From contig NZ_JAGGOZ010000014.1 in the NCBI RefSeq assembly GCF_018614075.1, forward strand, positions 1 to 64,000: a DNA stretch of 64,000 nucleotides, in the 5' to 3' direction. The notes under the pieces were generated by a model. The model made no database searches, was not told where the DNA came from, and saw only the letters and a list, made by a program, of their open reading frames with translations. Shown piece by piece: positions 55,232-63,101 of this stretch. The stretch is from Streptomyces sp. ISL-94. GTDB taxonomy: Bacteria > Actinomycetota > Actinomycetes > Streptomycetales > Streptomycetaceae. The position numbers were made by a program, and so were the translations under genes. How positions within the stretch are numbered: the first letter of the stretch is position 1; each line of letters begins with the position of its first letter.

Positions 55232-55678
55232 ATGAAGAGCTGGACCACCCGCCGCCGTGGAGACGAGAAGGATCTCAACCGCTGGCTGCGCAAGGGCAAG
55301 ACCGTCTACATCGTCCGCACCCCCGAATACGCCGGGCGCTCCGCCCTTTGGAGCCACGCCCGCTACTGGGTCGCCCACACCTGCACCGGGCAGCACCCCC
55401 TCCTTGGCGGCTGGATCTTCGACAAGTCACCCACAACCACCGTCAGCGACCTCTTCGCGCTGGGAGACGGAACCATCCACGACAGCGTCCCCCGCGGCAT
55501 CCCGCACGTCTCCGACCCCGGCCCCGACTGCCGCGACGAAGGCCTCTACGGGATCGGCCGCGGCCAGGAGTTCAAGGGCAACATCCACGACGGCATCGAG
55601 GAGATGGAGCGCCTGGGCGCCGAAGCGAAGGACCGGGCCAAGGAAGACAAGAAGGCCGGCCGCAGGAGCTGGTGGTAG
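55232..55678 (+). CDS. Hypothetical protein
   Basis: A 148-residue protein: basic start (SWTTRRRGDEKDLNRWLRKGKTVYIVRTPEYAGR), Trp/His-rich middle (LWSHARYWVAHTCTGQHPLLGGWIFDK), charged helical tail (EEMERLGAEAKDRAKEDKKAGRRSWW). AAGGAG precedes the ATG. No family recognised. Confidence 0.65.
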   Translation: MKSWTTRRRGDEKDLNRWLRKGKTVYIVRTPEYAGRSALWSHARYWVAHTCTGQHPLLGGWIFDKSPTTTVSDLFALGDGTIHDSVPRGIPHVSDPGPDCRDEGLYGIGRGQEFKGNIHDGIEEMERLGAEAKDRAKEDKKAGRRSWW

Positions 55679-55680
55679 AG

Positions 55681-56172
55681 ATGCCGACGACCACCCTCAC
55701 CCCCGTCGCAAAGGAGGTGGCCGCACCACTCACCCTCGATGACCGGCTCGCCCTCCGCGCCCTCGCCATGGACGACCGGCTCGACACCGCCTCCGCCGAC
55801 CACGCGATCCGGACCGCCCACATCGACATCCCCGTCGTCTCACCGGGCCCGCCGATCCTCCCCGCCTGGCAGCCCCAGCACACCAGCCCCGTCGCCCAAG
55901 TCCTTGAGCGAGCCGGCCACCTCATCGCCGAGGCAGGCTGGTCCCGGCACTACCTGCGAGAGACGAGCGGCGCCCTCTGCGCCATCGGAGCGATACGCGA
56001 GGCAGCCCGCGGCCTCGGACTCGCCGAGCAAGCCACCTCCACGCTCATGGAGCAGATCCTCGCCGAATGCCCCGACCACCTGTCCATCGGCGCCTGGAAT
56101 ACGGCACAGTCCGGGCCGGCGCCCGTGATCCGCATGCTCGGCCAGGCGGCCCGCGAAGCCGACCGGCACTGA
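55681..56172 (+). CDS. DUF6197 family protein
   Basis: A 163-residue protein. The C-terminal half (VLERAGHLIAEAGWSRHYLRETSGALCAIGAIREAARG ... LSIGAWNTAQSGPAPVIRMLGQAARE) has the DUF6197 pattern, including ALCAxGAI and the final W-N helix. The family is common on Streptomyces elements, without known function. Two bases after the preceding stop; a strong hairpin follows. Confidence 0.78.
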   Translation: MPTTTLTPVAKEVAAPLTLDDRLALRALAMDDRLDTASADHAIRTAHIDIPVVSPGPPILPAWQPQHTSPVAQVLERAGHLIAEAGWSRHYLRETSGALCAIGAIREAARGLGLAEQATSTLMEQILAECPDHLSIGAWNTAQSGPAPVIRMLGQAAREADRH

Positions 56173-56173
56173 C

Positions 56174-56344
56174 TTACCCGCGGCCCTGGCCTTCACCGGC
56201 CGGGGCCGCCTGCGTTGACACCGCACGCGCGATCCAGCCGAAGCCGTGCCGGTCAGACGGCGCCATCGTCGGCCGGGCACCCAACAGCTGGCACAAGCGG
56301 TCAAGCTCCTGCTGACACAGTTCCCGCGTCCGACCGCGGACCAT
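56174..56344 (-). CDS. Possible 56-aa protein
   Basis: ATG 56344 opens MVRGRTRELCQQELDRLCQLLGARPTMAPSDRHGFGWIARAVS, a plausible folded sequence with balanced composition. Against it, the terminator hairpin of the DUF6197 gene lies inside its last codons and no clear ribosome site is visible. Confidence 0.35.
   Translation of the reverse strand: MVRGRTRELCQQELDRLCQLLGARPTMAPSDRHGFGWIARAVSTQAAPAGEGQGRG
56180..56209 (+). terminator. 12-bp hairpin after DUF6197 gene
   Basis: GCGGCCCTGGCC (56180-56191) pairs with GGCCGGGGCCGC (56198-56209), one G-T pair, loop TTCACC, eight bases after the stop codon. Confidence 0.7.
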
Positions 56345-56357
56345 GTACGAGACGTCA

Positions 56358-56397
56358 GAGACCCCCATGCGCACAGTGTCCCGCGCACGGGGGTCTC
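56358..56397. terminator. Terminator hairpin downstream of DUF6221 gene
   Basis: GAGACCCCC-A-TGCGC (56358-56372) pairs with GCGCA-C-GGGGGTCTC (56383-56397), 14 pairs with one mismatch, 20 bp beyond the DUF6221 stop on the minus strand. Confidence 0.65.
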
Positions 56398-56417
56398 GGC
56401 GTTACGGAACGGGCAGG

Positions 56418-56726
56418 TTACGCCTGATCGGGCGCCCACTCCGGCCGGTAACCCGGATGCGCCGTGTACTCGAAGGCCATAAGACGCATTTGCAGCTCAG
56501 CAAGGCGACCTACGCGCCCCTCCACCCAGAGGTACGGATGGACGGTCTCCTCGAACAGTCGGATCTTGGCCTCAACCGCAGTCACCATCTCCTGTGCATG
56601 GGCCGTTGCCCGCTCGGGCTGGAGATTCAGCGCGCCAGCGTTCCGGGCCAGCACTCCCGCGGTCGACCGGACACGTTCCCGCTCATCGGCGAGGCGGGCA
56701 CGGAGGAACTGCACGAGGTCATCCAT
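56418..56726 (-). CDS. DUF6221 family protein
   Basis: A 102-residue protein: MDDLVQFLRARLADERERVRSTA start, central helix TAVEAKIRLFEETVHPYLW, and ending LMAFEYTAHPGYRPEWAPDQ, all typical of DUF6221, frequent in Streptomyces phages and elements. It is the only leftward gene between the GntR regulator and the window end and has its own terminator, so it is probably an independently expressed (lysogenic or moron) gene. Function unknown. Confidence 0.8.
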   Translation of the reverse strand: MDDLVQFLRARLADERERVRSTAGVLARNAGALNLQPERATAHAQEMVTAVEAKIRLFEETVHPYLWVEGRVGRLAELQMRLMAFEYTAHPGYRPEWAPDQA

Positions 56727-56833
56727 GGCCAGAGCATCGCAGCCATCCGGCCGGAAGTCGCCTTCCTTGACTGGCTGATCATCGGTATGTCACAGTGACC
56801 TCGGCGTGGAACTGGTGTGCCCGCCTTCAGCTA

Positions 56834-56860
56834 AGCCCCCAGCAGTCGCCGGGGGCTTTT
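56834..56860 (+). terminator. Intrinsic terminator with T-tract
   Basis: AGCCCCC (56834-56840) pairs with GGGGGCT (56851-56857), extended by an inner GC-AGTC-GC hairpin, and is followed by TTTT. This is the only hairpin in the window with a classical T-run. It lies 19 bp before the next ATG. Confidence 0.75.
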
Positions 56861-56878
56861 GTCGTTCCTGGGGGTGCC

Positions 56879-57124
56879 ATGAGCCTCTACGACCTGTACG
56901 CCCACGACCTCGTCTTCGAGCACGAAGCAACCGAAGCGACTGGCGTCCCGGGAACCGTCATTCGCAAGTGGGCCAGTCGCGGCAAGATCCGGCGGTTCCC
57001 CGGTCGGTCTGCCGAATTCGCCGGCACCGGGCACGAGCGCATCGTCATGTACGCCCTCCCCGAGATCCGTGAACGGGCCGCCACCTACCGGCCCATGCCG
57101 CAACGGAATCCCAAAGCCGCCTGA
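56879..57124 (+). CDS. Small MerR-like helix-turn-helix protein
   Basis: An 81-residue protein with LVFEHEATEATGVPGTVIRKWASRGKIRRFPG, a helix-turn-helix of the kind that reads DNA in small phage regulators (MerR/HTH_17 or terminase-like), then ERIVMYALPEIRERAATYR. First gene after the T-tract terminator and of the late region; a late-gene regulator is possible. Confidence 0.65.
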   Translation: MSLYDLYAHDLVFEHEATEATGVPGTVIRKWASRGKIRRFPGRSAEFAGTGHERIVMYALPEIRERAATYRPMPQRNPKAA

Positions 57125-57195
57125 CCCGAAGCCCTGCGGCGCGGGCCAGAATCGGTCAGCATGAGGCACCCAGAACCGCGACCCAAGAGGTGCCC

Positions 57196-57573
57196 ATGTT
57201 CGGCAGCAAGAAGACGCCCGAAGAGAAAGCGGCAGCCGCCCGAAACAGCAAGATCCGAGGCGCAGCCGCAGCAGCCGGCGTCACCATGTTCGGCGGGAAA
57301 TTCCGGTCCCCCAATCAGATGGACGTGCCAGTCGAGGGCGCGAAGATAACGCTGGAGCGCGGCGAAGAAGCCAAGGCCCGCATCACCGCTACCCGGGTTG
57401 CCCTCACCGGGATCTTCGCCCTCTTCCTGAAGAAAGACATGACGCAGCTCTTCATCACCATCGAAGGTGCGGGCGGCGAGGTCCTCGTACAGCCTGTGCC
57501 GGCCAGCAAGGAACCCCAGGCCCGGATCTTCGCGACGCTCGTCAACGGCGAGGCCACCACACCCGGCGAGTAG
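57196..57573 (+). CDS. Hypothetical protein, possible virion-associated
   Basis: A 125-residue protein: basic start (FGSKKTPEEKAAAARNSKIRGAAAAAGVTMFGGKFRSPNQ), then a beta-rich domain (GAKITLERGEEAKARITATRVALTGIFALFLKKDMTQLFITIEGAGGEVLVQPV) resembling a small PH-like fold. ATG 57196 or GTG 57190. Located just before the fibre gene. Confidence 0.65.
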   Translation: MFGSKKTPEEKAAAARNSKIRGAAAAAGVTMFGGKFRSPNQMDVPVEGAKITLERGEEAKARITATRVALTGIFALFLKKDMTQLFITIEGAGGEVLVQPVPASKEPQARIFATLVNGEATTPGE

Positions 57574-57619
57574 CCCACCAGCCGCACGGCGCGGCGGATC
57601 TACCTCGAGGAGGTCCGCC

Positions 57620-59758
57620 ATGCCGCTGCCCGACGGAGTCCAGACAGTCACCGTCACCGACACGCGTCAGCACCCCGACGGCGGGCCCATGCGCGGCAAG
57701 GTCATCTTTCGGCCGCGCGTCCGCACCGTCACGTCGACGGAACACGGCCTGATCGTCATGGGTGACGCCGTCGCCGAGTGGGTGAACGGCGCTCTCAGTG
57801 TCGAGCTGCTGGCCAGCGACGCCAGCGGCTTCACCCCCACCGGCTGGACCTACCAGGTCATCGAGCGTCCCTACGATGCGGCCAGCGACAGCTACGACAT
57901 CCTCCTTGCCGCCAGCCTCGGGCCGTCGGTCGAGCTCTCCACGCTTGCGCCGACTAGCCCGGAGCAGGGCGAATACGTCACCGTCCAAGGCCCAGCAGGC
58001 CCCGCAGGACCTACCGGACCCCAAGGACTGACAGGTGCCACCGGCCCGTCGGGACCCGCAGGACCGACGGGCCCTGCCGGGGCTGACGGCGCCGATGGAT
58101 CAAACGCCGACGCCGAGGCCTACACCGACGCAGCCATCGCTACTGAAGTCGCCAGAGCCGACGCGGCCTACGAGACACCCGCCGGCGCCACCGCGAAAAT
58201 CGGGGCGCACGCCGCAGCCAGCGACCCACACGGAGATCGCACTTGGGCGAACGGCCAGTTCTACCAGCTCGCCTCAGGTAACACCCTGGACGGCAATCTC
58301 AGTGCCGCGGTCACCCGGATCGCTGCCATCGAGAACGGCACGGCCTTCCTTGCAGGCATGAACACGACCGCGCCCGCGAGGGTGATCAACACCGACCTGC
58401 GGGTCGAAGGCACAGGCGGAATCATCCGACACCGTCTCGACGGGGCCGCCAACACCGTGGGCTTCCACGGAGCCACGCCTGTCGCGCGGCAGACCATCAG
58501 CGGATCCCGCGCCGATGGGACCGCGCTCGCCGGCCTCATGACTGCCCTCGGCAACCTGGGGCTGATCACCAACAGCAGCAGCGTCGGCATCATCAACCAG
58601 TGGCGCCGCAGACACCTACCCGACCCGGTCATGGCTGAAAGCCTCTACAGCGGCGCCGCACCCTCAATCAGCACCGCCCAGACGACCACCCCTACCGCTG
58701 GCTACATCAAGTACGCCCCTGCTGGCGTAGCCCTCTCTGGCTCCGATGTCACCGCCCCGTTCACCTACGCCGGTGCCGGGAACTTCCAAATCGGAACCGT
58801 CAGCCCTGACACGAACTACGTGCTGCCGCTGTCTAAGTACCCGAACACCTACGCCAGTGGGCAAGGCGTGTGGTCCGTGGAGTTCGGCACGGATGCGGCA
58901 ATCTTTCAGGTCCGCATGAAGTACATCAGCGCGGCGACGATGTACCGGCTCACCATCGACGGGCGTAAAGTCACCGACCTGATGCAGAGCAGTGGGGGCA
59001 TCACCCCTGGCTCCGGTCACCTCATCACCATCGACTTGGGGTCTGCCGCCCCGCGGCGCATCAGGCTCGACTTCTCCACGTTCCCCTTCGGCGGTGTGTA
59101 CATCCCTCCCACAGCCACTCTTTGGGGCGTACCGCTTCAAGGCGGGCGGTTCATGACCTTCACCGACAGCCTCGGAGATGGCTCAAGCCAGAACGCCGGC
59201 GCAGGTTGCGGAACTTGGGTTGACAGGGTTGGACGACTCTTTGGGGCCACCGATGTCTGGCGGCAAGGACGCGGTGGCACTGGTTACATAACCGCTGGCA
59301 GCTACGCCACCTTGGGCGATCGAGTCAATGCAGATGTCATCGGATGGAGCCCGGACAGGCTCGTCATCTGGGCGGGCTACAACGACAACGCGGGCAGTCA
59401 AAGCGCCATCGCCTCGGCCGCGGCCAGTCTGTACTCCACAATCCGGACCGGGCTTCCTTCCTGCGAGGTCTACGTAATCGGCTGCTGGTCACCCTCCGGG
59501 AGTCCAGCGATGTCCATCCAGAACACCGATGCGACACTCCGGACAACAGCCGCCGCTGCGGGCTTTCCGTTTGTCAGCCCACTCACAGGCAGCTGCTACA
59601 ACGCCTCAGGAAGCCTGGTAGCCACCCACGGAGCATGGATCACCAGCGGCAACGCCGCCGGATACATCGGAGGCGACGGGGTCCACCCCAACGACGCCGG
59701 GCACATCTATCTCTCCCGGCGTATCGCGGCAGCCACCCGGGAGCTCATGCCTGCATAG
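57620..59758 (+). CDS. Tail fibre-like protein with collagen repeats and SGNH hydrolase domain
   Basis: A 712-residue protein. Residues 1-120 form a beta-rich attachment part. Residues about 123-160 are Gly-x-y collagen-like repeats (GPAGPAGPTGPQGLTGATGP), as in phage tail fibres. A helical trimerisation-like linker and beta domain follow. Residues about 510-712 are an SGNH/GDSL esterase: Ser in FTDSLGDGSS (about 513-520), Gly in GRGGTGYI, Asn in IWAGYNDN and the catalytic Asp-His in GDGVHPNDAGH (about 686). Such fibres bind and deacylate surface polysaccharide. Its position upstream of the terminase, instead of after the tail genes, is unusual. AGGAGG precedes the ATG. Confidence 0.88.
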   Translation: MPLPDGVQTVTVTDTRQHPDGGPMRGKVIFRPRVRTVTSTEHGLIVMGDAVAEWVNGALSVELLASDASGFTPTGWTYQVIERPYDAASDSYDILLAASLGPSVELSTLAPTSPEQGEYVTVQGPAGPAGPTGPQGLTGATGPSGPAGPTGPAGADGADGSNADAEAYTDAAIATEVARADAAYETPAGATAKIGAHAAASDPHGDRTWANGQFYQLASGNTLDGNLSAAVTRIAAIENGTAFLAGMNTTAPARVINTDLRVEGTGGIIRHRLDGAANTVGFHGATPVARQTISGSRADGTALAGLMTALGNLGLITNSSSVGIINQWRRRHLPDPVMAESLYSGAAPSISTAQTTTPTAGYIKYAPAGVALSGSDVTAPFTYAGAGNFQIGTVSPDTNYVLPLSKYPNTYASGQGVWSVEFGTDAAIFQVRMKYISAATMYRLTIDGRKVTDLMQSSGGITPGSGHLITIDLGSAAPRRIRLDFSTFPFGGVYIPPTATLWGVPLQGGRFMTFTDSLGDGSSQNAGAGCGTWVDRVGRLFGATDVWRQGRGGTGYITAGSYATLGDRVNADVIGWSPDRLVIWAGYNDNAGSQSAIASAAASLYSTIRTGLPSCEVYVIGCWSPSGSPAMSIQNTDATLRTTAAAAGFPFVSPLTGSCYNASGSLVATHGAWITSGNAAGYIGGDGVHPNDAGHIYLSRRIAAATRELMPA

Positions 59759-59893
59759 CCCCCAGGGAGAGATGCCCCCCTGCTTGCCCCCCCGGGGCCC
59801 CCTCCCCCTCGACCCTTTGGGGGAGAGTCGGAGCACGCTTTCACGGCGTGGCCAAAGCACCCAGACGGCTCGCCCCAGAGGGAGGTGGACCCC
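59759..59893. other. G/C-run gap before HNH gene
   Basis: A 135-bp stretch with runs of C and G (for example a C7-G4-C5 block near 59786-59805) and no open frame of note. Cohesive-end (cos) sites of actinophages often lie near HNH and terminase genes, but no cos site can be identified here by inspection. Confidence 0.3.
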
Positions 59894-60283
59894 ATGCCGA
59901 TGTCTCCACCCACCAGATGCGGAACCGTCGGATGTGCCGAGCTCGCCACCAACCGGGGCCGATGTGAAGAACATCAGCCGCCAGCCTGGGCCAACAGAGC
60001 ACGCAAGCAGGACCGCTACGGGATGAGCTCGGGCACCATGCGCTCACTCAAGAAGCGCGTCACGGCTCGAGACAACGACAGCTGCTACGTCTGCGGTCGA
60101 GAGCGGCAAGACGACGAGATCTTCGACCTCGAACACATCAGGCCGATCAGCCAAGGCGGATCAGCCAGAGACATGGACAACCTCGGCCTGATCTGCCCTG
60201 AGGACCACGCCATCAAGTCCAAGGCCGAAGCCGCCCAAGCCAACCGATCAAGAGCCGGAAGGAACCGCAGGCCAGAGGGGTAG
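59894..60283 (+). CDS. HNH endonuclease
   Basis: A 129-residue nuclease. The HNH core is RDNDSCYVCGRERQDDEIFDLEHIRPISQGGSARDMDNLGLICPEDHAIKSKAEA: zinc cysteines in CYVCG and ICPEDH, catalytic His in DLEHI, Asn in MDNLGLIC. An extra N-terminal zinc motif (CGTVGCAELATNRGRCEEH) is present. HNH genes directly upstream of terminase genes are required for cos cleavage in HK97-type phages, which fits here. ATG 59894 follows GGGAGGTGG. Confidence 0.92.
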   Translation: MPMSPPTRCGTVGCAELATNRGRCEEHQPPAWANRARKQDRYGMSSGTMRSLKKRVTARDNDSCYVCGRERQDDEIFDLEHIRPISQGGSARDMDNLGLICPEDHAIKSKAEAAQANRSRAGRNRRPEG

Positions 60284-60375
60284 GGGAGTCCAAATCCCTG
60301 ACTTGATCGCCTGGGGGCCCGCCGCGGTCAGTGAAAAACACCCGGACTCAGATCCTGGGATAGGGGGTCTTGATC

Positions 60376-60831
60376 ATGGCCCGTACAGCTCAGCCCGCCG
60401 CCCTCAAGCTCCTCAAGGGCCAGGGCCCCGGCAAGGACTCGGGCGGCCGGGAGGTTAACCCCGGTCCAGCTTTCCGGCGCATCGCCCCGGAGCCTCCGGA
60501 CTGGCTTTCCGCCGAGGCCGCGGCCGAGTGGCGGCGCGTGGTGCCCGGCCTGCAGCGCCTGGACATCCTGAAGCAGGAGGACCGCGCGGTCCTGGCCGCG
60601 TACTGCGAGACGTGGGCAACGTTCGTGGACGCGATCCGCCAGCAGCACAGCGAGGGCCTGACCATTGAGGCGAGGCAGGGCACTCTCGCGCACCCGGCTG
60701 TGGGCATCGCCCGGGCTGCTGGCCGTGAGCTTCGGTCTTTCGCCGCCCACTTCGGCCTGACCCCTTCGTCGGAGCAGGCCCTCGCGAGGGGGGCCGACGA
60801 TGGCAACGAGGACGACAACCCGTTCGCGTAA
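60376..60831 (+). CDS. terS: Terminase small subunit (P27-like)
   Basis: A 151-residue DNA-recognition subunit of the packaging motor. It begins ARTAQPAALKLLKGQGPGKDSGG with a basic tail. The core PDWLSAEAAAEWRRVVPGLQRLDILKQEDRAVLAAYCETWATFVDAIRQ matches the P27-type small terminase family, and the helix HPAVGIARAAGRELRSFAAHFGLTPSS is also typical. It overlaps the large subunit by 32 bp. ATG 60376 is chosen because the family begins near here; a start at 60370 is possible. The 92-bp gap before it shows no clear promoter. Confidence 0.88.
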   Translation: MARTAQPAALKLLKGQGPGKDSGGREVNPGPAFRRIAPEPPDWLSAEAAAEWRRVVPGLQRLDILKQEDRAVLAAYCETWATFVDAIRQQHSEGLTIEARQGTLAHPAVGIARAAGRELRSFAAHFGLTPSSEQALARGADDGNEDDNPFA

Positions 60832-62542
60832 GCGGGCGCCGGCGGGCGTGGATCTGGAGCGACTGCGGCTGTCCCCGGAAGTCGCCTGGTACCTCGAGGA
60901 CCGCGGTTTCCCCATCCCGGACTGCCCGCCGCTGATCCAGACGCCTTCGCCGGGCGAGGCACCGGGCGCGGTCTTCGATCCGGTCCGGGTGGACAGGGTC
61001 ATCCAGTCCTTCAGCTTGCTGCGTCACACCCAGGGCCAATGGGCGGGCCAGCCGCTGAAGCCCGACCCGTGGCAGGTCGCTTACATCCTGGCGCCGGTCT
61101 TCGGCTGGGTCCGCTGGGACCAGGACTCGGAGTCCTACGTCCGGGTCGTTCGTGAGCTGTATGTGGACGTGCCCCGCAAGAACGGCAAGTCGACGCTGGC
61201 CGGCGGCCTCGCCATCTACATGACCTGCGCGGACGGCGAGCAAGGCGCCCAGGTCATCACTGCGGCGACGACGAAGGAGCAGGCCGGATTCGTCTTCGAG
61301 CCGGTGAAGAAGCTCGCGGAGGCGGCGCCCGCACTGAAGAAGCACGTCCTGCCCCTCAAGGACAAGATCCTCCACAAGAGGTCCGGCTCGTACTTCAAGC
61401 CGATCGCCTCGGTGGCTGGCGCCCAGCACGGCGCTAACATCCATTGCGCGATCGTCGATGAGCTCCACGAGCACAAGACGCCCGAGCTGGTGGAGACCAT
61501 TGAGACGGGCACTGGTTCGCGTCGGCAGCCGCTTGTCGTCATCATCACGACGGCCGACTCCGGCAAGCGGGAATCGGTGTATGACCGCAAGCGCAAGCGG
61601 GTCGAGCAGCTGGCCCGCCGGGTTTTCGCGGCTCCTTCGGTGTACGGCGTGGTGTGGGCTGCCGAGCGGGACGACGATCCGCACGTTGAGGCGACCTGGC
61701 GGAAGGCGAACCCCGGTTACGGGGTGTCTCCGACCCGCTCCTACCTGCAGGCTAAGTCCGACGAGGCGAAGCAGAGCCCCGCGGACCTGGCGAAGTTCCT
61801 GCGGCTGCACCTCGGCCGTCGGACTAAGCAGGAGACGAAGTTCCTCACTATCGAGTCCTGGAACGCGAACGCCGGGATGGTCGACGAGTCGAAGCTGGCC
61901 GGCCGGGAGGCCTACGGCGGCCTCGACCTGGCTGCGACCAGCGACCTTTGTGCCCTGTGCTGGCTGTTCCCGGACGATGAGAACGGCGGCTTCGATGCCC
62001 TGTGGCGGCTGTGGACGCCGGAGGACAACGTCGCCGTGCTGGATCAGCGAACGGCGGGCGCGGCCAGTGTCTGGGTCCGTGAGGGCCTTCTCGTGACCAC
62101 TCCCGGCAACGTGGCCGACTACGACTACATCCAGCTTCAGATCGAGCGGGACCTGAACGCCTTCGATGTCCGCAGCATCGGCTTCGACCCGTGGTCGGCA
62201 GTCCCCTTGACGAACAAGCTTGCCGAGTCGGAGGCGCCGATGGTGAAGGTCCGACAGGGCTTCATCACGATGAGCCCGCCCTTGAAGGAGCTGCAGCGGC
62301 TCTTGCTGAAGGGGACTCCAGAGGTGCCGCAGCTTCGGCACGGCGGCAACCCGGCGGTGACGTGGATGGTCGACAACCTGGCCGTGGCGATGGACCCGGC
62401 AGGCAACGTGAAACCGGACAAGGCCCGAAGCGCAGAGAAGATCGACGCCGTGTCTGCCCTGGTGACCGCACTGTCCGAAGCGATGACCCGCGAAGCCCCT
62501 GTAAAGAGCGCCTACGACGACGGTGACCTGATGGTCCTGTGA
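60800..62542 (+). CDS. terL: Terminase large subunit
   Basis: A 580-residue motor-nuclease that pumps and cuts phage DNA. The ATPase has Walker A VPRKNGKSTLAGG (about residues 123-135), Walker B IVDELHEH (about 216-223) and coupling motif VVIITTAD (about 250). The RNase-H-like nuclease begins GGLDLAATSDLCAL (about 371-384) and ends near NPAVTWMVDNLAVAMD and the final acidic KIDAVSAL. Length and motifs are those of the Terminase_1/HK97-like family with 3' cohesive ends. No in-frame TTA codon was seen, unlike the phiHau3-type terminases that depend on the rare Leu tRNA. Confidence 0.95.
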   Translation: MATRTTTRSRKRAPAGVDLERLRLSPEVAWYLEDRGFPIPDCPPLIQTPSPGEAPGAVFDPVRVDRVIQSFSLLRHTQGQWAGQPLKPDPWQVAYILAPVFGWVRWDQDSESYVRVVRELYVDVPRKNGKSTLAGGLAIYMTCADGEQGAQVITAATTKEQAGFVFEPVKKLAEAAPALKKHVLPLKDKILHKRSGSYFKPIASVAGAQHGANIHCAIVDELHEHKTPELVETIETGTGSRRQPLVVIITTADSGKRESVYDRKRKRVEQLARRVFAAPSVYGVVWAAERDDDPHVEATWRKANPGYGVSPTRSYLQAKSDEAKQSPADLAKFLRLHLGRRTKQETKFLTIESWNANAGMVDESKLAGREAYGGLDLAATSDLCALCWLFPDDENGGFDALWRLWTPEDNVAVLDQRTAGAASVWVREGLLVTTPGNVADYDYIQLQIERDLNAFDVRSIGFDPWSAVPLTNKLAESEAPMVKVRQGFITMSPPLKELQRLLLKGTPEVPQLRHGGNPAVTWMVDNLAVAMDPAGNVKPDKARSAEKIDAVSALVTALSEAMTREAPVKSAYDDGDLMVL

Positions 62543-62552
62543 AGGAGTTGCG

Positions 62553-62888
62553 ATGCGTGAGGCGTACTTCGGCATCCAGGTCGACCCTGACGGGGTCACG
62601 CACCACGTTGCCGTCGTCTCACTGCATTCGCCATCCCAGTACCAGGTGTTGACTTTTGCCATTCATGGCTCGCGTGAGACCGAGTTCGTTGTTCGCCGCT
62701 CGCCAGACCGCCAGCATTCAGCCGCGATTGATCCCTGGTTCGGTTATGGCCTCGCGGAGCGGCTAACCAGATCAGGTGTACCAGCGAAGGTCGTGCGATT
62801 GGCATCCTCATCGCTCGTTGGCGCGGCGGACGACCGGGCTGTCGCGTTGGCCCTGCATCTTGCCAATCAAGTGCATGGGAGTGGCTGA
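62553..62888 (+). CDS. Hypothetical protein between terminase and portal
   Basis: A 111-residue protein with a beta-rich first half (EAYFGIQVDPDGVTHHVAVVSLHSPSQYQVLTFAIHGSRETEFVVRRS) and a helical end (DDRAVALALHLANQV). AAGGAG precedes the ATG and the next gene abuts it. The fold is reminiscent of a small RNase-H-like or Rossmann unit (ATP/nuclease-like VHHVAVVSL then ... KVVRLASSS), but no family can be assigned. Confidence 0.65.
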   Translation: MREAYFGIQVDPDGVTHHVAVVSLHSPSQYQVLTFAIHGSRETEFVVRRSPDRQHSAAIDPWFGYGLAERLTRSGVPAKVVRLASSSLVGAADDRAVALALHLANQVHGSG

Positions 62889-63100
62889 TGTTCTGGTGGC
62901 GTCGTACCGCCCTGCGCAAGCGGGTGGTGGTGAACCTGTCCGATAAGGCCTTCGCTGGAGTCCTGTGGGCGAAGCGTGGCCCGCTTCTGGTCCTGCGGGA
63001 CGCCGTACTGATGCAGCACGGGGCAGCGGACACGCCCATGGATGGCGAGGTCGTCATCGAGCGAGCCCGGGTCGAGTTCATTCAGGTGGCGGGAGGCTGA
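62888..63100 (+). CDS. Hypothetical protein between terminase and portal
   Basis: A 70-residue protein: FWWRRTALRKRVVVNLSDKAFAGVLWAKRGPLLVLRDAVLM then GEVVIERARVEFIQV, an all-beta SH3/Lsm-like small fold. Proteins like this often lie just before HK97 portals in actinophages. ATG overlaps the preceding stop. Confidence 0.65.
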   Translation: MFWWRRTALRKRVVVNLSDKAFAGVLWAKRGPLLVLRDAVLMQHGAADTPMDGEVVIERARVEFIQVAGG

Positions 63101-63101
63101 C

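Noticed and set aside
59759..59893. cos site in the G/C-run gap before the HNH gene
   Set aside because: Location is suitable, but no overhang sequence or symmetrical site can be identified by eye; it would need virion end sequencing.
60800..62542. Terminase under bldA (TTA codon) control as in phiHau3-type phages
   Set aside because: The TTA strings seen in the gene (for example in GGTTAC and GCTTAC) are out of frame; no in-frame TTA was found by reading.
60455..62662. 735-codon minus-strand frame opposite the terminase genes
   Set aside because: Shadow of terS/terL, whose motifs are unambiguous on the plus strand.
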